The notes under the pieces were generated by a model. That model made no database searches. It worked only from the letters and a program-made list of their open reading frames with translations, and was not told where the DNA came from. A DNA stretch of 64,000 nucleotides from positions 124,001 to 188,000 of the forward strand of contig NZ_BMRN01000008.1 of NCBI RefSeq assembly GCF_014648655.1, given 5' to 3'. A program made the translations under genes and the position numbers. Source of the stretch: Streptomyces atratus (lineage in GTDB: Bacteria; Actinomycetota; Actinomycetes; Streptomycetales; Streptomycetaceae). Position 1 is the first letter of the stretch, and the number at the start of each line of letters is the position of its first letter. Below are positions 25,049 to 35,664 of the stretch, in pieces.

Positions 25049-28000
25049 GTGCGCTACTGCATCCTCGGGACGACCCAGGCACTCCGCGACGACGGCACGG
25101 CCGTCGCCATCGGCGGGGCGCGGCTGCGCGCCCTGCTCTCCGTCCTCGCCCTGCGTCCCGGCCGCACCGTTCCGGCCGCCGTGCTCATCGACGAGGTGTG
25201 GGCCGGCGACCCGCCGGCCGACGCGGTGGGCGCCCTGCAGGCACTCGTCGGCCGGCTCCGGCGGGCCCTCGGCCATGCCGCGATCACCTCTGCGGAGAGC
25301 GGCTACCGGCTCGCCGCCGAGCCGGACGCGGTCGACCTGTACCGCTTCGAGCGGCTCGCGGGGGAGGGAGCACGGGCGCTGGAGGAGGGTGACGCGGCGA
25401 AGGCCCGGGTCGTGCTCGACGACGCGCTCGCCCTGTGGCGCGGGCCCGCCCTGGCCGATCTGCCCGACCGCGGCGCCGTCGCGGCCCGCTGGGCGGCCCG
25501 GCGCCTGGACGCCCGCCGCAGCAGGCTCGCCGCGGCCCTCGCGCTCGGCCGCGCGGACGAGGCCCTGCCCGAACTGGTCGCGCTCTGCGCCGAGCACCCG
25601 ATCGACGAACCCCTCCAGGCGCTGCGGCTGCGGGCCCTGCGCGACGCAGGGCGCACGGCACAGGCACTGGCCGCGTACGACGAGGTGCGCACCGTACTCG
25701 CCGACCGCCTGGGCGCCCACCCCGGAGCCGAACTGCGCTCCCTGCACGCGGAGCTGCTCCGCCAGGATTTGGCGCAACCGGTCGCGGCGGCAGTGGTGGC
25801 CGAGCCGCACCGGCCCTCCCGTACCCGAACCTCCACCGCCCCGCAGGGAAACCTCCGGGCCAGGCTCACCAGCTTCGTCGGGCGCGAGGACGACATAGAG
25901 GCCCTGCGCGAGGACCTCTCGCACGCCCGGCTCGTCACCCTCCTGGGCCCCGGTGGCGCGGGCAAGACCCGGCTCTCCCAGGAGGCCGCCGAATCCGTCG
26001 GGCCCGCCTGGCCGGACGGCGTCTGGCTGGCCGAACTCGCCCCCGTCGACGACCCCGAGGCCGTACCGGAGGCCGTGCTGACCGCGCTCGGCGCCCGCGA
26101 GACCGTGCTGCGCGGAGCGGGCGCCGAGGAACTCCGGGTGGCCGAGGGGAACGTGGGCGACCCCCTCGTACGCCTCACCGAGCACTGCTCCCGGCGCCGC
26201 ATGCTGCTGCTCCTGGACAACTGCGAGCACCTCGTCGGGGCCGCCGCCGCCCTCGCCGACCATCTGCTCGCCCACTGCCCGGACGTCACCGTGCTCGCGA
26301 CCAGCCGTGAACCCCTCGGGGTACCGGGCGAGTTCGTCCGACCCGTCGAACCGCTGCCCGACCCGATGGCGCTGCGGCTGCTCGCCGACCGCGGCGCCGC
26401 CGCGAAGCCCGGCTTCCGGATCGACGCGGACGAGGAGACCGCGGCTGCCGCCGCCGAGATCTGCCGCCGCCTCGACGGACTGCCGCTCGCCATCGAACTC
26501 GCCGCAGCCCGGCTGCGGATGCTCACCCCGCGCCAGATCGCCGACCGGCTCGACGACCGGTTCCGCCTGCTCACCAGCGGGGCCCGTACCGTACTGCCCC
26601 GTCAGCAGACCCTGCGCGCCGTCGTCGACTGGTCCTGGGACATCCTCGACGCCTCCGAACGCGCCGTCCTGCGCCGCCTGTCGGTCTTCGCGGGCGGCTG
26701 CACCCTGGCCGCCGCCGAGGCCGTCTGCGCGGACGGGCCGCAGGACGCGCGCGAGGTCGCCGGGCTGCTCGGCTCGCTCGTCGACAAGTCCCTCGTCGTC
26801 GCCGCGCCCGCCGACGACGGCGAGATGCGCTACCGGCTGCTGGAGACCGTCGGTGAATACGCCGCCGAACGGCTCGACGGGGCCGGGGAGCGGGACACCG
26901 TGGAGCGCCGCCACCTCGTGCACTTCCGGGAGTTGGCCCGTACCGCGGACCCCGAACTCCGCGGCGCCGGACAGCGGTCCGCCATCGACCTCCTGCAGCG
27001 CGAGTACGAGAACATCCGCACCGCCCTGCGCCGCGCCGTCGCCGCCCGCGACGAGCAGGAGGCGCTCTGCATGGTGCTGTCGCTCTGCTGGTACTGGCAG
27101 ATGCGCGATCTGCGCACCGACGCCCTGCAGTGGGCCGACGCGACCGCTGCGCTGGGCCCCGACCCCTTCGCGCCGCCCGCCGAGCCCGCGCCGTCCCTCC
27201 ACGAACGCTGCACCGACGCGCCGCCGCCCATGTCGCCCGAACTGCTCCAGGAGGCGCGGCGCCAGGTGGCGCTGGTCCAGTTGGTCAGCATGGACCACTC
27301 CAAGGACGTGTGGGTCGACGAGAAGGGCATGGCCCGGCTGCGCGTCATCGCGGACACCTACCGGGCGGGCCAGCCGCAGACCTGCCGCACCCCCGCGTCG
27401 CTCTGGTTCTTCGCTGTCATGCTCACCGGGGAGCCCGGTGATCTGCGGGAACTGCTGGACGAAACGGTCCGCGCCAGTCGCGAGTACGGCTACGAGTGGG
27501 AGCTGGCCGGGGCTCTCCAGATGCGGGCGAACGTGCTGGCCAACCGGGCCGAATGGGCGGGCGACGCGCGGACGGACGCGGACGAGAGCCTGGAGATCTT
27601 CAGTCGGCTCGGTGACGACTGGGGTGTCGCCGAAGCGCTCTCCTCCCGCGGCGAGGCCAACGAGAGACGGGGCGACTATCCCCGCGCGGCCGACGACTTC
27701 CGGGCGGCTATCGGCTACGCGGAGTGGCTCGGCGCCCAGTCCCAGGTCGCGGTCCTGCGCGCCAGATACGCATCCGTCCTCACCGAAATGGGCCGGGGCG
27801 ACGAGGGCGAGGAGATCCTCCGCGAGGTGATCGCCGAGGAGCACGGGACGGGGCACGAGGCGAGGCCCGTCGCCCGGCTCCAGCTCGCGCTGTGGCTGGG
27901 CCGCAGTGGCCGTACGAGCGAGGCACGCGATCAACTGGCCTTGCTGCGCGAGGAGTTCCGCTCCGAGACCATGGCGATCTTCGAGGGGTTCGTGATGGGC

Positions 28001-28384
28001 GGGCTGGCCTGGCTGGACAACGAGGACGGACGGTACGCCGAGGCCCTGTCCCGGGGGCGGGAAGCGCTGGCGCGGTCCCACGACCCGCTGTCGCAGATGG
28101 TGGCCCCCCAGATGTCCGTTATCCATCTCGTCACTCTCGCACGGGCGTTGGCCGGAATCGGTGGCGAGCGACGGGCCACGCTCGCGGCCCGGCTGCTGGG
28201 GGCCGGCCGGCAGCTGCTGCCCCGGGGGCATGTGCCGACGGCGGTGGAGCGGCACGACTACGCCAGAGCGGAGGAAGTGGCCGTCGCCGTCCTCGGCCGG
28301 GCCGCCTACGACGCCGCGTACGCCGAGGGCGGCGGCCTCACCCTGGAGGAGGCCACCGCCCTCGTCGACGCGTACCGGGAGTGA
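25049..28384 (+). CDS. AfsR/SARP-type regulator with BTAD, NB-ARC and TPR regions
   Basis: A 1,111-residue transcriptional activator. It has an N-terminal OmpR-like winged helix (LRALLSVLALRPGRTV ... LIDEVWAGDPP, about residues 1-95), a bacterial activation domain (about 100-245, YRFERLAGEGARALEEGD), a STAND/NB-ARC ATPase (P-loop LLGPGGAGKTRLS near residue 310, Walker B LLLLDNCEHL, then TSREPLGVPGE), and a C-terminal helical repeat region. Such large proteins commonly activate antibiotic or export genes. GTG at 25049 lies 6 nt after GACAAT, fitting a leaderless start. The DrrAB-like exporter converging on its 3' end may be its target; no biosynthetic genes are present. Confidence 0.9.
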   Translation: MRYCILGTTQALRDDGTAVAIGGARLRALLSVLALRPGRTVPAAVLIDEVWAGDPPADAVGALQALVGRLRRALGHAAITSAESGYRLAAEPDAVDLYRFERLAGEGARALEEGDAAKARVVLDDALALWRGPALADLPDRGAVAARWAARRLDARRSRLAAALALGRADEALPELVALCAEHPIDEPLQALRLRALRDAGRTAQALAAYDEVRTVLADRLGAHPGAELRSLHAELLRQDLAQPVAAAVVAEPHRPSRTRTSTAPQGNLRARLTSFVGREDDIEALREDLSHARLVTLLGPGGAGKTRLSQEAAESVGPAWPDGVWLAELAPVDDPEAVPEAVLTALGARETVLRGAGAEELRVAEGNVGDPLVRLTEHCSRRRMLLLLDNCEHLVGAAAALADHLLAHCPDVTVLATSREPLGVPGEFVRPVEPLPDPMALRLLADRGAAAKPGFRIDADEETAAAAAEICRRLDGLPLAIELAAARLRMLTPRQIADRLDDRFRLLTSGARTVLPRQQTLRAVVDWSWDILDASERAVLRRLSVFAGGCTLAAAEAVCADGPQDAREVAGLLGSLVDKSLVVAAPADDGEMRYRLLETVGEYAAERLDGAGERDTVERRHLVHFRELARTADPELRGAGQRSAIDLLQREYENIRTALRRAVAARDEQEALCMVLSLCWYWQMRDLRTDALQWADATAALGPDPFAPPAEPAPSLHERCTDAPPPMSPELLQEARRQVALVQLVSMDHSKDVWVDEKGMARLRVIADTYRAGQPQTCRTPASLWFFAVMLTGEPGDLRELLDETVRASREYGYEWELAGALQMRANVLANRAEWAGDARTDADESLEIFSRLGDDWGVAEALSSRGEANERRGDYPRAADDFRAAIGYAEWLGAQSQVAVLRARYASVLTEMGRGDEGEEILREVIAEEHGTGHEARPVARLQLALWLGRSGRTSEARDQLALLREEFRSETMAIFEGFVMGGLAWLDNEDGRYAEALSRGREALARSHDPLSQMVAPQMSVIHLVTLARALAGIGGERRATLAARLLGAGRQLLPRGHVPTAVERHDYARAEEVAVAVLGRAAYDAAYAEGGGLTLEEATALVDAYRE

Positions 28385-28395
28385 ACCGCGGCCCG

Positions 28396-28448
28396 GACCA
28401 CCGGCCGCCCGCGTACGTACCGGCGCCGACCACCGGCCGCCCGCGTAC
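28396..28448 (+). repeat. Two copies of a 21-bp direct repeat, period 32
   Basis: The 21-bp unit begins GACCACCGGCCGCC and occurs at 28396-28416 and 28428-28448, in the gap between the convergent AfsR-like and ABC permease genes. A (GGGCAC)n/CCGG-rich tail follows. Possibly slippage debris or part of a terminator. Confidence 0.7.
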
Positions 28449-28493
28449 CGACACGGGCACGGGCACCGGTACCGGCCGGCGTCGGACCGCGCC

Positions 28494-29338
28494 TCAGGAC
28501 TTCTTGCGGAACTTGGCAACCGCGAGCGGCCCTGTCACCGCGGTGATCACCGCGGCCCAGCCGAGCGTCACCCACACCGAGTGGGCGATCGGGCCGCCCA
28601 TCATCAGACCGCGCACCGCGTCCGCCAGATTGGACAGCGGGTTGTAATCGGTGAACGTCTGGAGCCAGCCGGGCATCGTCTTGGTAGGGGCGAAGATCGA
28701 GGAGCCGAACTGGAGCGGCATCAGCACGAGCATCCCCATTCCCTGAACCGCCTGGGCCGTCTTCATGGCCAGCCCGAGCAGGATGAAGATCCACATGATT
28801 GCGGCGCTGAACACCGCCGACAGCGCGACCGCCCCGATCAGTCCGAACACCGAGGTCTGCAGCTCCATGCCGAGCGCGAAGCCCATGCCCAGCAGGATCA
28901 GCGTGGCGACCATCATCCGGCCGAGCTCGACCGTGATCTTCGCGATGAGGACCGAGGAACGGGCGATCGGCATCGTCCGGAACCGGTCCATGACTCCCTT
29001 GCGGAAGTCGTCGTTGACACCGGTGCCGACCGCCATGGAGATGTTCATGCCCATCATCGCCATCAGGCCGGGGACCAGGTAGTTCAGATACTCCTGCCGA
29101 CCGCCGCCCATGCTGCCGCCGACCGAACCGCCGAACACGTACACGAACAGCAGCGTGAAGACGATGGGCATCAGGAGCACATCGAACATCGACTCCGGAT
29201 CCTTCTTGATCTGGAGGACATTGCGCCGTGCCAGCGCTCCGATGTGCCGCAGATTGGCGCGCAGCCCGATCCGGCCCTCGTCGTGGAGTGCCTTCGCCGG
29301 TGCGGTCTCGGTGGGGGTGGGCGTCAGAGTCGCCGTGC

Positions 29339-29342
<4 letters not shown>
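28494..29342 (-). CDS. ABC-2 type exporter permease (DrrB-like)
   Basis: A 282-residue permease with six hydrophobic helices and the ABC-2 signature region near VPGLMAMMGMNISMAVGTGVNDDFRKGVMDRFRTMPIARSSVL. It pairs with the upstream ATPase, whose stop overlaps its ATG by 4 nt (ATGA). The DrrAB family exports hydrophobic drugs such as anthracyclines. Here the cargo is unknown. Its 3' end faces the AfsR-like gene. Confidence 0.9.
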
Positions 29343-30352
<1,010 letters not shown>

Positions 30353-30373
30353 GTCCACCATGGGACCAGGCGC

Positions 30374-30438
30374 CACCGACAGTCCGCCGACAACAGGCCG
30401 ACAGCCCGCCGATGGGGGATGTCGGCGGGCTGTCGGTG
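30374..30438. promoter_or_regulatory. Nested, mutually exclusive inverted repeats upstream of the ABC exporter
   Basis: CACCGACAGTCCGCCGACA (30374-30392) and CCGACAGCCCGCCGA (30398-30412) can each pair with the same right arm (30420-30438 or 30422-30436). Only one stem can form at a time. On the transcript heading into the ABC genes this could act as an attenuator, or it may be part of the panB terminator region. Confidence 0.45.
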
Positions 30439-30457
30439 GTGCGGGCAGTGGCCCTGC

Positions 30458-30513
30458 CCCGGGCCTGATCAGCAGGGTCGGCCCAAGGGTCTTTCCTGCT
30501 GATCAGGCCCGGG
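30458..30513 (-). terminator. Terminator of panB
   Basis: A perfect 19-bp stem, CCCGGGCCTGATCAGCAGG (30458-30476) with its complement at 30495-30513, around an 18-nt loop. It begins 5 bp beyond the panB stop. Confidence 0.82.
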
Positions 30514-30518
30514 TGGAA

Positions 30519-31406
30519 CTAGTGGAAGGTGTGCTCAGGGGCCGGGAAGCTGCCTCCCACGACCTCCTCGGCGAACTCCTTCGCCGCGTCACCGAGCACC
30601 TTGCGCAGGTTCGCGTACTGCTTGGTGAAGCGCGGCACCTTGCCACCGGTCAGTCCGACCATGTCGGTGTAGACCAGCACCTGGGCGTCCGTGTCGGGAC
30701 CGGCGCCGATGCCGACGGTCGGGATCTGCAGGGTGCGGGTGACCTCGGCGGCCAACTCGGCCGGTACGAGCTCCAGGACGACGGCGAACGCGCCCGCGTC
30801 CTGCACCGCCTTGGCGTCGCGCAGCAACTGCTGGGCCGCCTCCTCGCCGCGGCCCTGCACCCGGTATCCCATCGCGTTGACGGACTGCGGGGTCAGACCG
30901 ATGTGGGCCATGACCGGGATTCCGGCGTCGACCAGCAGCCGGATCTGCTCGTGGCTGCGCTCACCGCCCTCCAGCTTGACCGCACCGACACCGGACTCCT
31001 TGATCAGCCGGGTTGCGTTGCGCAGGGCCTGGACGGGCCCTTCCTGGTACGCCCCGAAGGGCAGGTCGGCGACGATCAGGGCGCGCTTGGTGCCCCGTAC
31101 GACAGCGGCGGAAAGGATGGCGATCTCGTCCATCGTGACGGGCACGGTGGTCTCGTAACCGAGGTGACAGTTGCCCATGGAATCGCCGACGAGCATGACC
31201 GGGATACCGGCCTCGTCGAAGACGGACGCGGTCATCGCGTCGTAGGCGGTGAGCATGGGCCACTTCTCACCGCGCTCGGTGGCGGCGGCGATGTCGTGGA
31301 TGGAAATACGGCGGGTGCTCTTGCCCCCGTACAGCGCCTTGCTGCTGTCGGTGGGGGCACCCGAGGGGGATGCGGCGGACTTGTTCTGCGCAGCCTGAAG
31401 CGACAT
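30519..31406 (-). CDS. panB: 3-methyl-2-oxobutanoate hydroxymethyltransferase
   Basis: First step of pantothenate synthesis: ketopantoate from 2-oxoisovalerate and methylene-THF. The 295-residue protein shows the TIM-barrel motifs MLTAYDAMTASVFDEAGIPVMLVGDSMGN (Mg-binding DS), VKLEGG, HIGLTPQSVN and TVGIGAGPDTDAQVLV. A Ser/Ala-rich N-terminal extension of about 30 residues is usual in Streptomyces. ATG at 31406 (MSLQAAQ) has AAGGAG about 9 nt upstream; ATG at 31427 is possible. The terminator at 30458-30513 closes the unit. Confidence 0.95.
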   Translation of the reverse strand: MSLQAAQNKSAASPSGAPTDSSKALYGGKSTRRISIHDIAAATERGEKWPMLTAYDAMTASVFDEAGIPVMLVGDSMGNCHLGYETTVPVTMDEIAILSAAVVRGTKRALIVADLPFGAYQEGPVQALRNATRLIKESGVGAVKLEGGERSHEQIRLLVDAGIPVMAHIGLTPQSVNAMGYRVQGRGEEAAQQLLRDAKAVQDAGAFAVVLELVPAELAAEVTRTLQIPTVGIGAGPDTDAQVLVYTDMVGLTGGKVPRFTKQYANLRKVLGDAAKEFAEEVVGGSFPAPEHTFH

Positions 31407-31543
31407 TGCCAACGGCTCCTTCGTCATCTCGAGGCGCCCTGACGGCGTCCCCGGACCGGTTCCATGGTGGCATCCCGTGGCCGTCCACGGGAAGTGGGCC
31501 CGCGCACGTCCCCGGGAGGCGCCCACCCGGTAAAGACTTTACA

Positions 31544-31562
31544 ATACGAGACGGTATCGTAT
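31544..31562. promoter_or_regulatory. Candidate operator of the downstream TetR gene
   Basis: ATACGA-N7-TCGTAT palindrome 22 bp before the DHA2 transporter ATG. Size and symmetry fit a TetR-family operator, and a tetR gene lies just after the transporter, giving a repressor-pump autoregulatory unit. Confidence 0.6.
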
Positions 31563-31584
31563 CGAAATCATATAGGCTCCTGGC

Positions 31585-33189
31585 ATGTCAATACCGTCGG
31601 GCGCTCGCGACGCCCTGCCCCAGGTCCCCGAGGCGGTCCACCGCCGCCGTTGGGCGATCCTCGTCGTTCTGATGTTCAGCCTGCTCATCGTGGTGCTGGA
31701 CAACTCGATCCTGAACGTCGCGGTCAAGACCATCGCCGGCCCCGCACCCACCGGCCTCGGAGCCACCCAGAGCGAGCTGGAGTGGGCGATCAACGCCTAC
31801 ACGCTCGTCTTCGCCGGACTCCTCTTCACCGCGGGCCTGCTCGGTGACCGCATCGGCCGCAAGAAGGTGCTGCTCTTCGGCATCGGCCTCTTCGGTGTCG
31901 GTTCCGCCCTCGCCGCCATGTCCGGCTCGCCCGGCGAACTGATCACCTGGCGTGCCGTGATGGGCTTCGGCGCGGCGTTCGTCATGCCGGCCACGCTCGC
32001 CGTCCTGATGAACGTCTTCGAACGTGACGAGCAGCCCAAGGCCATCGGCATCTGGGCCGGAAGCGTAGGCCTCGCCATCGCCATCGGCCCGATCACCGGC
32101 GGACTGCTGCTCGAACACTTCTGGTGGGGCTCGATCTTCCTGGTGAACGTGCCCGTCGTGATCGTCGCGCTGATCGCGATGGTGGTGCTGGTGCCGGACT
32201 CCAAGGACCCGAATCCGGGCCGGACCGACCCGCTCGGTGTCGTGCTGTCCTTCGTCGGTCTGGTCCTGCTGGTGTACGGCATCATCCGCGGCGGCCAGCT
32301 CGCCGACTTCGCCGACCCCACCGTGCTCCTCCCTGTCATCGGCGGGCTGGTCGTCCTGGCCGCATTTGTCCGGCACGAGAAGCGCACCAGCCACCCGGCC
32401 ATCGACATCTCGTACTTCAAGCAGCCGTCGTTCTCCGCGGCCGTCGCCTCCATGGCGCTCGTCTTCTTCGCGCTGATGGGCGTGACCTTCTTCTCCGCCT
32501 TCTACATGCAGAGCGTGCGCGGCTGGAGCGCGTTGCAGGCCGGTCTGCTGATCCTGCCGCTGGCCGCCGCCCAGATGATCTTCGCGCCGCGCGCCCGGCT
32601 GGTCGTCGACCGGTTCGGCGCCCGTGTGGTCTGCACCGTCGGCATGCTGCTGGTCGCGCTCGGCCTCGCGGCGTTCGCACTGTTCGACGCCACCACGCCG
32701 GTCTGGGTGCTGTGCGTGCTCTTCTTCGTCCAGGGCACGGGCATGGCGCATGTGATGACGCCGGTCACGGTCTCGGTGATGCAGGCACTGCCCAGGGAGA
32801 AGGCCGGTTCAGGATCGGCCATCAACAACACGTTCCGGCAGGTCGGCGGGGCGCTCGGCATAGCAGTGCTCGGCTCGGTGCTCTCCACCGTCTACCGCGG
32901 CGAAATCGAGGGGCACCTCGGTGTGCTCCCGGCCGGTGTCAGGGAAGCGGCGGGGGAGTCGATCGAGTCGACGCTCGGCCTCGCGGACAAGCTGGGCCCG
33001 GCGGGTGCCCCGCTGGTCGCCGCGGCGAACGACGCGTTCCTGAAGGCGATGCATGTCACCGCCATCGGTTCGGCGACCATCGCCCTGGTGGGCGCTCTCG
33101 TCGTCGCGATGTTCCTGCCGGGGAGGACGCCCGCCGGACAGAAGTCCGGCGAGGGCGAACGGTCGGTACGTGCAGGGGTGGGCCGGTGA
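31585..33189 (+). CDS. DHA2-family (EmrB/QacA-like) multidrug efflux transporter
   Basis: A 534-residue, 14-helix proton antiporter. Motifs include [13 protein letters not shown] in helix 1 (motif D1 type), [15 protein letters not shown] in the 2-3 loop and the antiporter motif region [17 protein letters not shown] / [17 protein letters not shown] at 31585. A palindrome lies in its promoter and a tetR gene follows 136 bp downstream in the same direction, so drug-inducible export is likely. The substrate is unknown. Confidence 0.92.
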   Translation: MSIPSGARDALPQVPEAVHRRRWAILVVLMFSLLIVVLDNSILNVAVKTIAGPAPTGLGATQSELEWAINAYTLVFAGLLFTAGLLGDRIGRKKVLLFGIGLFGVGSALAAMSGSPGELITWRAVMGFGAAFVMPATLAVLMNVFERDEQPKAIGIWAGSVGLAIAIGPITGGLLLEHFWWGSIFLVNVPVVIVALIAMVVLVPDSKDPNPGRTDPLGVVLSFVGLVLLVYGIIRGGQLADFADPTVLLPVIGGLVVLAAFVRHEKRTSHPAIDISYFKQPSFSAAVASMALVFFALMGVTFFSAFYMQSVRGWSALQAGLLILPLAAAQMIFAPRARLVVDRFGARVVCTVGMLLVALGLAAFALFDATTPVWVLCVLFFVQGTGMAHVMTPVTVSVMQALPREKAGSGSAINNTFRQVGGALGIAVLGSVLSTVYRGEIEGHLGVLPAGVREAAGESIESTLGLADKLGPAGAPLVAAANDAFLKAMHVTAIGSATIALVGALVVAMFLPGRTPAGQKSGEGERSVRAGVGR

Positions 33190-33325
33190 AAGTCACGGCC
33201 CCGGAGAGCTGAAGACGCCGCCCAGGGTTCCGGGCGGCCACCGGAACCCTGGGGCGGCTCACAGAGGCACCGTCGGCGTCGGCGAGAATCGGAACGGCGG
33301 ACGGTGCGGCGAGAGGTGGATTCAC

Positions 33326-33976
33326 GTGCAGGTGGAGGCAGAGGCACAGGGCGAGGGCCGCCCGGTCCGGGAGGATCCGGAACCGCGAAGGGGCCGGCCG
33401 CGCAGTGCGGCGGCCGAGCGGGCGATCCTGGACGCCGTCATCGAACTGCTGGAGGCCGGTGAGCCCCTCGCCGGCCTGTCCATCGAGCGGATAGCCCGGA
33501 CCGCCGGGGTCGGCAAGGCGACCATCTACCGGCGATGGAGCGGCAAGGAGGAGCTCTTCGTCGATGTCCTGCGAGACATCGAGCCCCCGGAACCGACCGT
33601 CTCCGGCACCGCCGGACTCGACGACCTGCGGCTGCTGCTGGAGTCACTGCGCAGGCGCGGTCTGGCCCAGCGCTCCTCCGTCCTGCTCCACAACGTCTTC
33701 GCGCAGATGAAGAGTCACCCCAAGCTGTGGTCCGAATACCAGTGCACCGTCATAGCCCCCCGCCGCGCCGCCATGCTGGCCGCCGTGCAGCGGGCGGTCG
33801 ACGCCGGCGAGCTCCGCGGAGACCTGGACGTGGAACTGATGGACGACCTGTTCCTGGGGCCCATGCTCGTACGCACCATTCACCGGCCCGAAGCGCCGCT
33901 GCCCGAGGATCTCGCCGACAGCATCATCCAGGTTCTGACCGAGGGCCTCGCCCCCCGGCCCGCCGCCGACGGCTGA
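33326..33976 (+). CDS. TetR/AcrR-family regulator of the DHA2 pump
   Basis: A 216-residue regulator with the HTH LSIERIARTAGVGKATIYRRW (about residues 51-71) after a basic, Arg/Pro-rich N-terminus (PRRGRPRSAAAERAILDAV), and a TetR_C-type helical domain. GTG at 33326 is taken because GAGAGG lies about 9 nt upstream and the HTH then sits at a usual distance. Co-directional with the efflux gene. It probably binds the palindrome at 31544-31562. Confidence 0.85.
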   Translation: MQVEAEAQGEGRPVREDPEPRRGRPRSAAAERAILDAVIELLEAGEPLAGLSIERIARTAGVGKATIYRRWSGKEELFVDVLRDIEPPEPTVSGTAGLDDLRLLLESLRRRGLAQRSSVLLHNVFAQMKSHPKLWSEYQCTVIAPRRAAMLAAVQRAVDAGELRGDLDVELMDDLFLGPMLVRTIHRPEAPLPEDLADSIIQVLTEGLAPRPAADG

Positions 33977-34166
33977 CACCCCCGGACCCGCCCGAGTGTG
34001 ATCGTTCTGTCACAAGCCCCCGCAGATCCCTCCTGGCAGGAACCCGCCGGACCCCGCCCATCGTCCTCGTGGCAGTACAGCCGTCGTGGACGGCAGGAAA
34101 CACGCCGCCCATCGCCTAGGGTCGAGGGCGCGGCGACATGCACGGCAAGGCAGTGAGGACAGCGCG

Positions 34167-35198
34167 ATGGTGCAGGCGTACGGAGCGGACACCGGGAACG
34201 ACCGTGCGGAGCCGCGGCGCACCGGGTCCGGATCCCGTTTCCGGGACCTGCGCGACAGATGGACCCGCGACAAGGGCATCTGGCGGCGCGGGATCGTCCT
34301 TGCCGTCTGTGCGGTCCTCCTCACCCTCGTGATGGTCTTCCACGCCGACATTCCGAACACCATCGGCAACCTGGGCAGCCTCACCGAGACGTTCCTGCCG
34401 TGGATCGGCGTGTTCGTTCCGCTGCTGCTGATCCTGGGCCTGGTGCGCCGCTCGGCGACCGCGCTGATCGCCCTGCTTCTGCCGGTCGTGGTCTGGCTCA
34501 ATCTCTTCGGCGGGCTGATGCTCTCCGACAAGTCGGGCAGCGGCGGCGACCTCACCGTGGCCACCCACAACGTCAACGCCGACAACCCCGACCCCGCGGG
34601 CACCGCCCGGCAGGTCGCGGACTCCGGGGCCGACATCGTCGCCCTGGAGGAACTGCCGAGCGGCAAGGTGTCGGCGTACGCGGCGGCGCTCGCCGACCGC
34701 TTCCCGTACCACTCGGTGCAGGGGACCGTCGGCCTGTGGAGCAAGTACCCGATGAGCGACACCCGGCCGGTCGACATCAAGATGGGCTGGACCCGGGCGA
34801 TGCGTTCCACGGTGACGACTCCCAAGGGCGAAGTCGCCGTCTACGTGGCCCATCTGCCGTCCGTACGGGTCAAGCTGCACGCCGGATTCACCGCCAACCA
34901 GCGCGACGACAGCGCGGACGCCCTGGGCGAGGCCATCGCCGACGAACGGCTCGGCAAGGTGATCCTGCTCGGTGACCTCAACGGCACGATGAACGACCGC
35001 TCGCTCAACGCGGTCACCTCCCAGATGAGGTCCACCCAGGGCGCGGCCGGCGACGGCTTCGGCTTCAGCTGGCCGGCGTCGTTCCCGATGGCACGGATCG
35101 ACCAGATCATGGTGAAGGGCGTCGAGCCGATGTCGTCGTGGACGCTCCCGGCGACGGACAGCGACCATCTGCCGATCGCGGCGCGCGTGGAGCTGTGA
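34167..35198 (+). CDS. Membrane-anchored endonuclease/exonuclease/phosphatase-family protein
   Basis: A 343-residue protein with three N-terminal membrane helices (IVLAVCAVLLTLVMVF, FLPWIGVFVPLLLILGLV, ALIALLLPVVVWLNLF) and an extracytoplasmic EEP domain. The catalytic set is visible: Asn in ATHNVNADN, Glu in IVALEELPSG, Asp/Asn in LLGDLNGT, and the terminal SDHLPI Asp-His pair. Such proteins cleave phosphodiesters of nucleic acids or lipids; the exact substrate is unclear. ATG at 34167. Confidence 0.88.
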   Translation: MVQAYGADTGNDRAEPRRTGSGSRFRDLRDRWTRDKGIWRRGIVLAVCAVLLTLVMVFHADIPNTIGNLGSLTETFLPWIGVFVPLLLILGLVRRSATALIALLLPVVVWLNLFGGLMLSDKSGSGGDLTVATHNVNADNPDPAGTARQVADSGADIVALEELPSGKVSAYAAALADRFPYHSVQGTVGLWSKYPMSDTRPVDIKMGWTRAMRSTVTTPKGEVAVYVAHLPSVRVKLHAGFTANQRDDSADALGEAIADERLGKVILLGDLNGTMNDRSLNAVTSQMRSTQGAAGDGFGFSWPASFPMARIDQIMVKGVEPMSSWTLPATDSDHLPIAARVEL

Positions 35199-35244
35199 CC
35201 GGCGGCCGGTCCGGTTCCAGCGGGCTCGGGGGCGTTCAGTGGTC

Positions 35245-35496
35245 ATGAACAAGGCCGAGGAAGCCCCGACCCCGGCGTCCGCCTCCGACCACTCCGCGTT
35301 CAACCTCGCCGACGCGGGTGGCGCATGGCTGGGCGGCGCGGCGATCGCGGCCGGCCGGGTCTGGACGTCGCCGGCCCTGATCGGCCCGGCCCTCGTGGTC
35401 GCGGGCCCGGCGGTGGCCGTCACGGCGGGTGTGCTGTGCCGGGAGCGCGGGAGTGTGGCACGGATCGTCGCGAGCGCGGATGCGAGGACCGCGTGA
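35245..35496 (+). CDS. Small hypothetical membrane-associated protein
   Basis: An 83-residue frame (MNKAEEAPTPASASDHSAF) with a hydrophobic Gly/Ala/Val-rich half (ALIGPALVVAGPAVAVTAGVL) and a basic end. It could be a small single-span protein. ATG at 35245 is favoured over GTG 35239, with a weak GGGGG ribosome-binding site. The evidence is codon pattern and hydrophobicity only. Confidence 0.5.
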   Translation: MNKAEEAPTPASASDHSAFNLADAGGAWLGGAAIAAGRVWTSPALIGPALVVAGPAVAVTAGVLCRERGSVARIVASADARTA

Positions 35497-35560
35497 AGCG
35501 AGGCCGAGGCGGACGCGCACCGACCCGGGGGGCCGCGCACCCTCCGGGCGCGCTTGTCCT

Positions 35561-35640
35561 CAGCCGCCGGACGGGCTTGAAATCAAGCCCGTCGAGGGGG
35601 TCCCTCCCATGCCCTTGAGGCCATGGGGGAGGCTGAGGAC
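35561..35640. repeat. Intergenic repeat with perfect hairpin at the nadE end
   Basis: The core GCCGGACGGGCTTGA is followed directly by its inverted copy TCAAGCCCGTC, forming an 11-bp perfect stem (35570-35580 / 35583-35593). A second, imperfect CCTCCCATG/CATGGGGGAGG hairpin lies at about 35604-35632. It is a member of the repeat family seen at 6.6 and 18.1 kb and probably ends nadE transcription. Confidence 0.75.
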
Positions 35641-35664
35641 GGAACGGCCGCCGGACGGCCCCGG

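Noticed and set aside
24845..28519. A 1,224-codon minus-strand open frame opposite the AfsR-like gene
   Set aside because: It is the antisense shadow of a high-GC gene. It has no ribosome-binding site or family features, while the plus-strand frame shows all domains of an AfsR-like regulator.
34116..35540. A 474-codon minus-strand frame opposite the EEP-family gene
   Set aside because: Low-complexity Arg/Gly/Ala-rich translation that mirrors the plus-strand codons; the plus frame has catalytic motifs.
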